The notes under the pieces were generated by a model. The model did no database searches. It was not told where the DNA came from and worked only from the letters and a program-made list of their open reading frames with translations. Positions 8,390 to 22,875 of a DNA stretch of 64,000 nt are shown piece after piece. A program made the position numbers and the translations under genes. Each line of letters starts with the position of its first letter. Position 1 is the first letter of the stretch. Source of the stretch: Lates calcarifer (lineage: Eukaryota; Chordata; Actinopteri; Centropomidae). The DNA lies in assembly GCF_001640805.2 (NCBI RefSeq), contig NC_066852.1:8912194-8976193 (forward strand). Reading direction: 5' to 3'.

Positions 8390-11300
8390 CTAAGAGGAGA
8401 GAAAACAAGTCTGTGCGATTACACATTGCATCTAACTGTGTATCTGTATCATCCTGGCTGTCTATGGCTATTCTCAGTCTAATACTTTTCATAGTCTGAC
8501 ATTGTATTCCTTCCATCCACTTAGCCTTTATTTATTTACATTTTTGCACTATTAAAGGCATGCCGAATTAACTATTGGGAGCCCCTGTTTGCAGTGTACC
8601 CATGGATATACAGATCACTATCACTGAAATACTTTGATACTGAAGAAAACTTAGAAACGTGATTATTCTCAGGCAAGTTCTGGTGTTCTGGGTAGAGCAG
8701 AGTATATTTTTTCTATAATTTCTAAGAGGATTTATGGATGTTTTTGTGCAATGGACATCTGGTATAATGAGATCCTCAGAAAATGTAAATCACACTGAAT
8801 CTAAAAATGTGTGTTTCATGTTTGTGTGTTCAAATCTGACTGATCTCAAGAGGGAATAAGACTGTTGCTTGAAATTACAGAAATCAAGCAGCACTTTAAT
8901 ATTGATTGCCTCTGTGGGCTGTGTATTGCAGCTGATGCTGCAGCTGCTGATCCTGCCGATAACTGGGCTAAATCAGCAAAACTGCAAATAACACCTGATC
9001 TACTGCATTCATACATTTCTAATTTTACTTTTTTAATATGGCTCCATATAAGAAGTTCTTTGGCATGAAATGTTTTTAATTCTGAGATATAAATAGCTGC
9101 CATTCATTGCTGCCTGCCTTTGTACTTTTGTATAAGTACATAGTTTTATCTCTATGGTCAGTTGGTTCTGCTTCCTCATTACTTTATTCTAATAATAATT
9201 AACCACATGATGTGAACCAGACAGAAATATCTTCCCATGTTGTTTTTTCTCTACATGAAAATCACAACAGAATCATTTAAAGTGAAAATGTTTTTCTCTT
9301 TAGGTGAATTTTAAATACTAATTCTGGATTTTGTGGCACTTTTTTTTTTTTTGTAAATATTTAAGTAGTTTTGGCTCATGAGCTGGCTGCTTTGATGTGG
9401 CACTACTGTATAATTCAGCACTTATATTGAAGTTTTACTTTGCTCTCTTGTCAGTTCATATTTAGATCAGTACGTGCTGTTTAGCCACAGAAAAATACTT
9501 GCCCCTGACCTCAGTGTGACTAAAATGTTTAAGCAAAACCACATATTTAACACATAGGGCAGGCTCTGGCAGTCAGTAGCCTCTAGGGAGAAAATCACTT
9601 TTGAACATTTCAAAAATGTTGCTCTATGTCTAGACAATCCTCTTTATGAAAACCAGTGAATCAGTCTAATGTTCCCTTCTTGCTACGCTCCACAAATTTC
9701 CCTTAATCTCCCTTTTAATCAGTTTCATCAGACAGGCATAAGTCTGGAAAGTTTAATTTGATTCACTGTTTGTTTAATGTTGCTCACAGCTTACCAGGAA
9801 AAAGGCTCCAAGGACACAATTGAATTTACGATATGCATTTTACTACTCAGTAAAGGTGTACTCTGTGAGTCAATGGACCTTAACTTTAACTGCAAGACAG
9901 GTTTTTTATTAGAGTAGGGCAAATACATCACTCTGAGATCATATGCAGGATATGCTGGCGGAAGCATCTTTCTTTGGTGTTTGACATTTTGTGTACTTAA
10001 GCAATAAACATTTAGAATTTAAATAAGCCACAATACAAACACTCAGCTTCACTGTAATGGACAGCCTGGGCCTCCTACATGTGCACGCTGCCCCATTTAT
10101 GATGATTTTACTCTGGAGGTTGTTTATTCTGCCAAGAAAAGACATTTGTGCACAGGAAACTCATCTCTCAGTAGAGATGGATGGATGGCCTGCAGCCTAA
10201 ATACAGCTGGGAGAATAGATCGCAGTGACATGGGTCACTTGGCGACGTGGGAGTAAAAATTCATCTGGAAAACACATGCAGTGACCGAGGAAAGATGCAT
10301 GTACGCACCAGCCTACCAACTCCTGCATACACACTGAGGGATGCTTACTCAGTTTCAAACTGTCAAGAAGACTTTTTAGTGAAAACCAAAGAGACAGAAG
10401 GCACCAGATGAATGCACCATGTTTCTCAGTCACATGCATTCCAGTTTTTTAAATGTCAAACAAAAATGTCTAGATAATGGAAAGATGAAAAACAAAACCA
10501 AAATTCAACTTCAACTGCACATAGGTACCTGTGCCATGACATCGTGTGACCAGATGTCAGAGGCGGAGGTGATGTGCTGTCCCTTCGTGCTCTCTGACTC
10601 TGAGGGCCTGAGAAGAGTGGGGCCAAACACGGTGGCCAGGTTATGGAGGGACATCTTGTTGATGGGCTCCTTCTCAGCCACCCTGCAGGGAACAAACACC
10701 AACAAGTCGTCACAGTCAGGGAGGAGAGAAGGCCAAGTGCTCCATTTTTGTCAAAGGCAGATATTACAAAACAACAGACAACAAGTAGAGGGCTGTGGTT
10801 GTACTTGTGGGTGAGAATGTGAAGCTATTAAAGAATAACAAAGTGTGTGAATACATTATTTGACCACAAATGAATTTACTTTCCTAATTAACCCAATAGT
10901 TTTTAGTTACTTTTTGACTGGTGAGTGAAAAAACTGTGATCAGTGGGTGCCTTTGTGTATGAGGGATGGTTTTTGATTGTGTATGTGTGAGTGTGTGTGT
11001 GTTTGTGTGTACCGTTTGAGGTGCTCCAGCAGAGTCAGGAAGGTCATGAGGTTGGGGTCTGGCAGGGAGCGCAGGAGGTGCATCATGCAGTTCTCCTTGG
11101 CTGCTGGGTCTGAGAGCGCTGCAAAGAGAGAAAAAAAATATCAGACCCAATTATGGTAAGATAGCTTTTTAACTTAAGTCCTCGTCTCTTTCAGTTGGGC
11201 AACGTTAACTCCCTGGTAAAAGTCTAAAATTGCCCGCTGATGCCAAACAAACACACACAAACACACACTTCCTGGACAAAAGGTCGCACCTATGCCCTCC

Positions 11301-14300
11301 ATGAAGGCGGGGTAGAGGCGGTCGGTGAGCAGAGGCTCCGGCAGCTCCCTGAAGTACAGCTTCAGCGTCCCTGCGATGGCGTTAATGTCCATGTCGCTCA
11401 GCATCACCAGGATATCTTTGGTATCTGCGGATCAGACACAAACAAAGACTGATTAGAGTCTGAACGCGCTGCGTTATCACAGGAACACAATAACACAGCT
11501 GCTGTCTCCCCTCACTGTCTCCAGGAATGATGTAATCTCTCAATAACCCCAAATCCAGACGGAGACAGATGCTTGATATTACGCACAAAAATGAAAGGTG
11601 ATACCGGGCTCTGCTCAGTCTGGATCTTGGTGATGTAAAAGCAGCCGTGACCGACAATGAGACTCTTACGCAACAGAAAAACTCCAACACTTGACAGCTG
11701 CTGCTCTTCATCTGTTCTGGGTTCCCTGACAGCCAGTTCCCACAAACCTATTCTCTATAGAGTGTTAGAGTGAAACGCCTCAGTTACTACGACCCTGGGC
11801 TGCAGATTTCATTACAATAAATTACCGAATGGCCCAGTGCTGCATAGTAGCAACCAAAAATATTAAATAGCATTATTTGGTCTTCAGTTGGGATGACAGA
11901 AGGAAGAGTCCAGTGCGTGGAGTCTTACTGGTGTCAAATGCTGCTTTGAGGGCCTGGATATCAGTGGCCACCCCTGAGATCCTGTAGATTCCTACTTCAT
12001 CAATCCCCCTCTTCTCCACTTCCTCAATGCACTGACGGACAATGTAAGGCACCTTGGAGCGTTCACGCCTGTGGACATAAACAGCAGGTTACTTCTCTGA
12101 TGACGTGCGTGAACTTAAACAGATTATTTTTCTTTATTGTCCATGACCCCTTTTTTCCAAAGTTTGTTAGCTCAAATATAAACGAATGAATGTGTAGAAA
12201 GTTGTAAAGTTTTATCTTATTTTCAAGAATCTGAGCTTTAAGGACAATTTTGAGCTCAGTAAATGGAACATACTTTGTCACCACGTTGATTTTGACTCCA
12301 AACACCCCACTCTGTTTTTTGGACGGCGTTCTCTTCAAGCTGAGGTCCCGACTTGTAAACTTCATGGAGAATTCCACTTTGATCTGAAGATGAATAAACA
12401 CCACAGCTAAAGTAAACTGCATTGCTCTAAGAAGTCAAACCCCTTTTTTTGTCTGTGCATAGTGGAGGCTATAGTGAAACTATAAAACTGAGCTACTGAT
12501 ACAATTACAATACACAACATCTTAAATATATTACATTTAGATTTTATTGTAAACAGATCAAACAGATCAAAAATCTGCATGCACAAATTCCTAACCTAAA
12601 TCTTACTTTGATTTCCTGCAGGAATGTAAGAGGGTACTGTGCTGTTAAGATACTGACTATTGAATAAAAACAGAAAAACTGGCCAACGTTACGTTGCCTT
12701 TGCCAAACACAACAGTTAAAATTTCTCGAGCCTTACCCCGTTCATCTCTATGACGTCCATGTGCCAGTTCTTGGACTGCACTGTCTGAGGATCCAGCTGA
12801 AAGACACAACAGAGAAATTGGACGATAAGATTTTTACTCAGTCTTTTAATCAAATAAGGTCATGTGACCTAATTCAGGAGGAGGAGGTTTAATCACAACG
12901 TAAGGTAACATTTGACACAGTGGGAATTTCACATTTCTACATCATGGGAAACAACAGCAGAGAGTCACTACCTGTACACTCACTAGACAGGCAGCAGTTT
13001 GCTTAATGGCAGCACATCAGAGTTGAACCATCAAAACAAAATGCTTTTCCCTCATGAATCACTGGGAATAGTTTTACCCGAAACAAAAGGAAGCCAACTT
13101 TCACCCTCTCAGAGTGTATTCCCAGCCAGGCTTAGTCATACTTAAAGTAAAAAAGTAGCAATGGAAAATTCAGTAATGCCGTGTCTCTTTTTCAAAGTAG
13201 CATTAAATTCCGAATAAGGCAACAAAGAGTTAAGTGAAACATAGAGCAAACCCTTGTGAAGAAGGAGTAGCTCAAGTATGTGAAAGATGATGATGGATCA
13301 GATTCACTCCTTCACATTTCACTTAGCAAGAATCTCACTGAATTAGCAAAAAAAAGAAAAAAAAGAAAAAAAGAAGTAAAACAACTAAGATTCATCCTAA
13401 AGGCCATTTAGGATTGTTGTTTTAAAGGATAATGGCAGCTGCAGGGAAAATCATGAACTCATGGAGTTACCCCGCATCTATGACGTGTCCCTGAAGTTAA
13501 GTTCTTTTTATCCACATTTGAGCTCATTGAAATCAAACAGCAGTGAGTTCAACACTTGCTGTTTATTTAAGACATTCACCTTGTTTTCGTTAGAGATGAA
13601 AAAGTGCTGTTCCCGCCCGGTTTCGAACCGAGGACCTTTCGCGTGTTAGGCGAACGTGATAACCACTACACTACGGGAACTGGCTGACAGCTGCCCCCTC
13701 CCGCTCTGGGCAGATAGTCCACCTTAGAGCGTCTCCATTTTTCTAACCTCTGAACCAGATCCCAGTCAAGCTGTTGTTGTGGCCTGTGTCCTGCTTCTGC
13801 TGCTTTACAACGACTCAGCCACTAAGTCTACTTTGGGAAAGAATGATGCTGCTGATGTTTCCCACATATGCCTTCCGCAGTCTCTTGGGGGTCCAATAAG
13901 GGCTCCAACTTGGCTCAGACACTTGGCCTACTTCACCACACACATTCTTAAAGTCTGGATCACATGTCCCATGATGCCCTCTGAGACGTGATAGATGGCA
14001 GCTTGTTGTTGCTTTAAGTTTCCTGGAGTCTGTGCCCGCTGTGTGAGGCCACAACAGCTAATGCTTTTTTTATAGGCTGTTTGAGCATCTGCACTACACA
14101 GTTATGTCATTACAACCCTGCATGGTGATATGCTCAACTTAGAGGAAAATAATGATTGTTGGATGAGCGCAAGGGCAGCACACTTCTCCATTGTCAGCAT
14201 TAGGCTGCAACCATTAAAAGTTCTCAGTGAGCGTATTTCATTACCTCGTAAAAAGGCCATTTGGCATTGGTTTCACGCATTCCTATTATCGTTAAAGCTT

Positions 14301-17300
14301 GTTTTCCCAGCAGGGTTTGGGTTTGAGACGAGGGACAGGTAATCACTGCAACTGGGTCTTTACACAGCTACTGCCAAGAAGAGAAGTGGGCAAAGATCCA
14401 GGACTTATTGACGATGCCTCCTGTAGCCCCTCAAAGATTTACTGAAAAAACAAAAAACATTCCTCCAACCTATTTCCTCTCTATTACCCTCTGTTAATTT
14501 CTAAAAAACCTGATTAAAAATGAATGTACTCAAATAGGGTTGTAAAAACAAAAAGGAGCCTTTACAGGCAGCGGTTATACTCTCTGACCCATCCCAAGAG
14601 TATCCTCAACTGGGCTTTTTTATTAAAAAATACTTAGAGAGGAACTTAGCCCATTTCCCCCCTGTTCCTTTCCTGGGAAATGAGTTGGTTTTAAGGGATG
14701 ACTGCAAACAACTTGGCTGTGGAGGCCTGCACGAAGCAAACTCTGACTGACTTATTTTCTACCAAATATTATGCTCAGAATAAAGAACAAAAAACGTCAG
14801 AAGGGTTGCATGACAAGGAGCAGGTTTCTTGGAAATGAACTGTGACTTATTGGGGGACGTGTCCAGGCGGCTGGTTTAAACAAAGCTGAAGGAGGATTAC
14901 AGGTTTAATCCTGAGTGACGTCTCAGGCGGGGAACCAGCAGGAAGAGGGCAGCAGGTAACAGCGGCTGGAGAGGCAAAGGTAGTTACAAGGGAGATTTTT
15001 TAATGCAGCCTAGAAACCAAAATAAAAAAATAAAGCCTGTCTAAATCTGACAGTGAAGGTGGACATGCGTTCATAGAAGGAAATGGAAAAAGGAATGAAT
15101 GGTGATTTAAAACCAAATAAGATATACTGAAAAAAATGTATTTCAAAGAATCATTTACAGCTGATTTACTGTGTATTTAGACCTTTTCAGACCTTTTAAG
15201 GAGCCAGAGTCCAGCATCGTTTTAGTCCCCATTTAATTCTGTCCAGAAAGATGAAAAGGAATGCTTGAGGGGAATTTCGAGCACATGAGCATCTACAGTA
15301 TATGTGCGCATTCATGCAGATGTCTAGGAAAAGATAAAAGTCAGAAGTCAATCTTGTGTTTCTTTTTTTTTTTTCCTCAAAGACGTCCTCAGGGTAATAT
15401 GGTTTTGATTAGGATCGCATCACTGCGGTGTCAAAGCTCTATTTGCAGGACCGTGAAAACTATCAGGGATGTGTGATTGAGGAGAGACCAGAACAGACTG
15501 CAGCCTGAGACAAAGCACAGAAATACTTCAAATCTAGCAGACCGTCGCCTACACTGATTTGTACGCATTCCAGTTGCAGCACACACTTCAAAACCTTTGC
15601 CGAATATAGAATACAATAAATATGTGTGTGTGTGTGTGTGTGTTTCAAGGACCAGCACATCACACTGTTATATGGGAACTCATTGTTCTCTAAATGTGCC
15701 AGGTTTGGGCCTCAGCTGGTAACTACACTGCCCATTCACTCTCTCTCAGCTCTGTGCATGGGGCACTAAACCTGGTCTCTGCATTCTCTCAAACACACAC
15801 ACCCACAACCCACATATACACTCATGTCATCGTTCCTCTATGTGTTTGAGCATTTGAAATAAGTGCAACAGGAGGCATGTGGCTGCCACTTGTAGGCCCT
15901 ACAGAAAGGGATGGTTCCTCCCTGTTCAGCAGACAGCCGTGAGCCAGGATGTACATACAGCCTGTACTTCGCCCTGACTGATCTACAGGGACAGAACAAA
16001 GCAGATAAGATAAGTCATGCTGTTCTGTGCCACATAGTCTTTCTTTCGTGCAGGCAATGCAGGAGAAAAAATAGTCTGCTCTCTTCCTTTTTTTGCAACA
16101 AAAAGAAAAAGAGGGACTTGGTGGGGAAGTAAACTCACCTAAAGTTCATTTATTTACATTTTTATTTGTCTTAATGATGAATTATAAGTGGTGATAATGA
16201 CTTTTGGGTGAAAAAGACCTTTTCTGAAAATGTGATGACTAAAACTAAAGACTTGACTGCTCTCTTGCCCTCTGGTTCTCTGCTCTTTGGATAAAACAAG
16301 AAGTATCCTTGTAACAATGTGGAAAAAGGAGATTTGAGATATTCAAATGAGTTAGAACAGTAAATTGCCTACACTGATAAGATTAATAAATGGGTCTCTG
16401 TTAGGACCATCAGTCACCAGCTTAGCATTTTTATCAACCATTAAATTATTATAAACAAAGATAATCATCGTTTCACCCTCTGTTCAATGATTTAACCTCT
16501 TTGCCACAGATTAAAAAGTGCTGTTCCCGCCCGGTTTCGAACCGAGGACCTTTCGCGTGTTAGGCGAACGTGATAACCACTACACTACGGGAACTGGCTG
16601 CAAGCTCCCCTCCCTCTGCTCTGCAAACATAATCCCTGCCCTCCCTCACCAGTGAGTGACATGTGAGCCTCACTGCTTCTGCAGCCGTAATGAGACTGAC
16701 AGCAACAACAGACCGACACAGCAGGACAGTCAGAGGTCTGCTCCCCTCTGGACCTGTTTCCATTTCCTACACAACACACAGGAGACATGCTTCAGCACTG
16801 CAGCACTGCAGCAGGAGAATAATACATTCAGCTCCCTGATTTCTTAGAGCAAAAATCATGCATAAAGTCTGACACAGTAAAAACATGTTTGGCCCAGGGG
16901 CATGTCTGTGGCATGATCATCTATTAGAATATTTTACATGAAAGCAAACTTCACTGAAAAAGTGCAAACCTGCAATATGTCCACAAAATGTGCTTTTACA
17001 AGTTATTACTTAAATGACTGAACTGGGACACTGAATCTAAACATTAAGACTGAACCTACCAGTGAGAAATTTTGTACATTTAATACCATGTTTTGCTCAG
17101 ATTTAAATGTATTCAGTTTTAATTAATATGGAGTTTGTTCTACATAATATGAATATAACGTCCTTCATAAATGAGTGCTGGTTCATGTGGATCCAAGACA
17201 AAAACAATCTGAGTAAAGGTGCATTAAAACAGCAGAAGATACTGTGCCAGTAACTGAAGTGATGTGTAACGCCTTTAATAATAAAATCCCTATACACTTA

Positions 17301-20300
17301 ATTAGCCTATTGTTGCTGTGCTGGAGAGTTAATGCATGCTGGTGACAATATTCAAGACACAACATGATCTTGTGATATGCTAAATTAATGAATTTCTGTT
17401 TAATTTGTCCTTTGTGTTTCATCGCAGTTTTCCACTGCTGCTCTCTGGCTGATTAAATATTCATTCAGCTGCAGAAAGCTTTTTATTAGTGCTTTAATTA
17501 GAACGTAGCTCAAACTGCACGGCTCCTTGGTTTTAGTAGGATTACAGGAATTGTTTGTACAGTGATTGAGCCTTTTTTTTCACTCCTTGTTAACACATCA
17601 CACTGCAGTATATCTGCCTCATGGAACAGAAACACATAACTATTTTTAGACTCATGAGCCGCATAAGCATAATGTTTATATGTGCATCAGTGAGAGCATC
17701 TTTTACTCAACAGCTGCTGATGTCACTGTGGCCATGTGAGGTCTTTTGACTCAGTTGCCATGTTGCCTCGTCCACTAACTTCCCAGTTTGAGCCAATCGG
17801 CGAAGGTTTTCAGCCAACAGAGGGTTGTGATTTGTGGAGTGGGCTACCATCTCTGCGGGGCAGTGTGTGTGATTCTCTTATAGGGCCTGTAAACAACAAC
17901 ACACAGATTCATACTACACTTACGCAACACAACCCTGCCTGCAGCCTGGGTGAGTAAGAGTGGTGCTGATGCAGAAAGAATTGTGAGGTGCCCCACACTC
18001 AGGAACAGAAAAAGAGAGAAAAAGCCCTTTAATGCTGTGATTTTGAGTCAAACATGCACTTCCTTCGTTCAATAGTGCTTTCATTTTTTTCCCCTAAAAA
18101 CACTCAAGTGATTTCCACATTTTTGAATGTTGAATATGAATACACTCTGTAAAGATTGACATTGGCCTAAAAATGGACGGTGAAAATCTGAAAATCAAAA
18201 AAAGCATGAAACATGGTTTCTGAAATCTCTTTACGACCTCTCCGGATGTTACTACTCAGCTCCCATCAGGGGCCCCACAACGGTTATATAAAACCCAGAT
18301 ACAAACACCACTTTGTTCCATTGTTACACAGACAAATTTCTGATTTAATGTAGAACAGCAGAGACAAAACTCACATATGCTACCAAGAGACTGGGATCCA
18401 AGTCACATTTTTGTCATGTGATGAACCCTCATGTTTTTCTTGGAGAGATCTGCGGTGATCTGCAGTCTTGTGGGGACATTGCATAGTTGTGGGCTCACTC
18501 ATTACTTCACTATCCAGGTCATTTGTGATCTTTGCCTCTAACAGCATGTACCATTTGTAAGCCATTAGATCATCTCTACGTATGTTTACTCAGTGGAGCC
18601 AACAAAATTTACTGTCACTGCAAAACAGGAAGTACAAAGTGTTTGTTTTGAAGCAGGTGCCAGCTCGATGATCAGAGGGGTCCCGCTTCAGCTCTGATTT
18701 AACATTCACCAAGTTTTGATTACTAAGTTGGAGTGTGTCACTGAGCTGAAAAATGTCATTTCCTCCTGGTTTGGTTATTTCAGCTCAGAAAAGTTTCAGA
18801 AAACAGCTAAAAAACCTACTGAAATAAACCAGCAGAACAACTCAGAAACTGATCGTCCTTCAATATTCCAGATACATTTTTTGAATTCTCTCTGCTCATG
18901 TGGTAACTATGAGTCATCCTCTTTATGTAGAACTGCACGCTCTCACAACTTTCCGGTCATTATCTAAGCCCAGACCACTGTTAAAGCATGTGATGAACAT
19001 ACCAAGAACCCACATCTCCTAACTCTCAGTGCCTAATTAGGTGATTAATACCTTGTTGTCACCCTATGGAGATTAAAGCCACCCTGTATACGGCCTGCTG
19101 CAGGACCAGAAGCGAGGGGGTCATTGTGGGTATCAACCTGCGAATGCTTTACAGACCTGCCTCGTCTCTCCTGGAGCTCATTAACCAATCGCAGATCCTG
19201 CATGCTGGGGATGGATTGGGGCCAATAAAAGGCTATGCCCTCCGGTGGGGACAGACGGAGATTTATGTGGCCTATATAAAAGGCCATTAGGGGACTGCCT
19301 GGCATTTTAGGCACGCAGGAGGGATGAAACCCTAATATCTCATCTGCACTAATCAACATACTCAAATGGAAAAGCATAATTTCATATGTGGGCTAAAATG
19401 CAGCGGGGGCGAGAGGTGGGATGAGCGAGGCAGAGGGCGGATAATAATGGTTGGATCTGATTCTCTTTCACGGCTAAGCCAGCACGACAGCTCCATTGTT
19501 CTCCCTGCTAAGCTGACTGAAAGTCCACAAAGAAAATAAAACCAAACGTGCCCAGCAAACAATTCATCAGCCAAAATAAGTCCAAATGTGATGGTTAAAC
19601 ACACAGCCTGGTAACAGCTTAATCATCATTTGTTCTTTTGCTGGGACACATATAATATATTATGTCTGGTTCTGGGCCAATTAGTGTTTCCAGCCAACCT
19701 CTCATCTCATCACACTGTGTCTTAATTAGGTGCCGCTTTAGGCTGAAGGAGTAAAGACTATTCCCCGGTGTGCTTCAAGTCCTGCATCCTTTAACATCCA
19801 CATTCCTCTAAACACCCTGTGAATAACAACATGCATGGCACAGATACATACAAACAAAAAACAACAATATGCCCTCAAGTCTGCTTTCCCCGCAGCCTTC
19901 AGTAATTCTTGAAAATAACACTCAAAGTCGCTGTATAACAGTTATTTGCATGTTTTAGAAAGCTAAACTGATTTATTTTCAAGACAATTTTAAGACAAAT
20001 TTCTGAGTAAATTTCATCAATTTAAAAGGAAAAATAAAGATAGCAAAAACAATTCAGAAAAAGAATTATTTTTCTAAAAGTACATGTAATGAAAAAACTA
20101 TGTATTAGCCCTGTCCTATCTTCAACATAAAAACAGGGCATTTTACAAAGACCTTTCAGACATCAGATTTTGATGTTTTGAAAATGAAGTCCTTCCTGAC
20201 ATGTTGTATTTCATTATCGCCTCCCCACCATCACACAGCATTCACCATCACATAGCTGACAGGATCAGAAGGCAGCTGAGCAAAGAAAAACTTCAACACA

Positions 20301-22844
20301 AGTTCACTCACAAAACCTGGCATTCAAAATGAATGAATGGATGAATGGGACTTCACAGAACGGGGATTTCTGAGCAGGGAGGTAGAATCACATGCAACTA
20401 ACTACAGTGCTGCCAAATCTGGATAGCAACAAAATAAATACAGAAGCCTCCTTAGTCACGTTCTTTGACATTAAGACATGGGGATTTGTGCACAGAGAGG
20501 GGAGGAATTAATCAATACAGGACCTGCAGGTCAATCCCGTAAAGTCCGGGCTTAGTATGTAATTCCTGTTTTATCCCGCTCAGTATGACCAGTGGTCAGC
20601 CTTCCTCAGGCCTGTTGAATAATGGAAAGCACTGATGCAAAAGGTCAAGCCAACTCTCAACTTGGATTCTTTGTTCTGATCTGGGTTATTACGCACACAC
20701 CTCAAAGTGCTGGCGAGGCACTCATGATTAAGATGAGGAGGACTGATGAATAAACAAGCAAAAATACAGTGAATTAAGACAGAGAAATACATCTAGGGCT
20801 CACATCTTCACACATTAGTCTTAGTTGTGTGTGCAAAGCTATGCATAGAACCAGAGCAGGCTCACGTGCTTCCACCTTCCACATTTAAAAAGCATCTGGA
20901 GAAAAAAGAAGGTGCCTCTTTTCCTGCTCCCACACATGAGTCACTATCCAGAACCTGCATTTAAACTATGCCACACCAAACCTGTGTATGTGCATGTGTG
21001 TGTGTGTGTGTGTGTGTGCGTGCCCGCCCATTTTTGGGTAACAGATCCCCCAACACAAGAGGTCATTCAGTCCAACCTCAACATTTTCACCAAATCACAA
21101 TAATTGCCCTTTCTGAATGAACCTCAATCCTATAATAGCACACACCATGACTGCTTTGTTTTCCATCTAATTTTGATCAAAAATTCGAGTGAATTAGAAA
21201 AAAATCATGCACACACAATGAAATGTCAATAGTTTATGAGTAACAAAACACTGTGGGGGAAACTGCTGGTAATTGGCTAAATACTGCAAAAATGTCGAAG
21301 TTTAACCCCAGCTTTTACCTTTGCTATAGTAACTGCATAAAAAAATCCCTGATGTAAACATGCCAGACACATGTTTCAGGAGCTATTTGAGATAATGTGA
21401 CAGTTAATTAGTGGAGGTAAAAAATATCTGAGCTTGAAAATGCCAAAAGGGCATTGGATCAGTTCAATGCCTAAAAATGAACAGCAGAGGGAGCTGGTCT
21501 GATACTGAAACACGACCATAACCAACAGGATTTTATTTGGAAATACTGTGTACTCATCACAGGGAGCTTTAAATGAAAACCAACAAAGGCTGGTGGATGT
21601 AGAGAGTGACAGGAGCGACAGCAGGGAGGAGGAAGTGATTATCCCACAAATAAACACACAGAGGTTTCTAAAGTGATGGTGATTTTCACCTCTTGAAAAA
21701 TTGTACAGTCTAGCATCCTGGGAATTAAGACGTCTTCTTAATCTGTGTTATTTATCAAAACATTAACATCAGGATGTATCTGCTTGTGGTGGAGGATCGA
21801 TCCTTGACAGATATTTTTATCTGAAGAATAAAACCACTTTTAAGCTTATCTTTACAGTAAGTAACATCAAATAAATATGAGGTATTTAAGTTTAAGATTA
21901 TTTAAGAAGAACAAAAGCATAAATGAAAGTTTCTCTATTTTTGTATGTACTATGGCAGGTGTTACCGCAGGTCACAGGTTAGCCACTTTCCGATTTAGCA
22001 CCACATCACTGCCTCTACCGCAGTCAATAAACCCATCAGATAAGAACAATAGTCAACTCTGCGCTGAAAGAAAGACACCCAGGGAGAGAGCGCACGCACA
22101 TGGAGAGGAATACACTGAGAATAAAAGACACACAGAGCAAACAGATGGAAGTGACACAGTGACAAACAGGAGAGAGCAAATGCAAAGGGTCAGAAGATAA
22201 AAGAGAGGAAACACAGCTTGTGCATGTATGTGACGTGTGTGTGTGCATATGTCAGCCAGAGACCTTTTGTCTGAGCAGCTTGCTGCGGACGCGGCCCCAT
22301 AGCTTGGCCCCGGTGTTGGTGTGCCTCTTGAGCACAGGGGTCTGCGGCTGGCTGGACAGATTGTGCTGGTTCTGGTCCACGCAGCAGTGCTGCTCCAGGC
22401 GCTCACACACCGAGTTCAAGTTTACATCCGACACCAGGATCTCCGTCATCCCAAAACCTCTGATTCTCCCCTTCCACCAAAACACAGGTGGAGGAAGTGC
22501 GCTGCTTACTGCGAGGTGTGTGTGTGTGTGGGGAGGGCAGGATGGGTCCCCACGTAACCTCTAACAGATCACCGGACCAGGCGCTGAAAAAAACGCTTGG
22601 GGGATTTCACCAACAAAAAAGGAAGGAAAAAAAGTCTCCCAGATGATTTTCAGTTCAAAAAAGGGACGAGTGATGAAAGGGAAGAGAACAAGGCGCTGCC
22701 ATGGTTTCCTTGATAAACCTGATGATAATTCCACGTTGGTGCCTCTCTCTGTGAGCTCATTCCACAGTCAACTGCCAACATCTCCTCGCTGTGCAATCTG
22801 ACTTCCACAACGGCAAACACAGATACAGAGCGCTAGAGCGAGGC

Positions 22845-22875
<31 letters not shown>

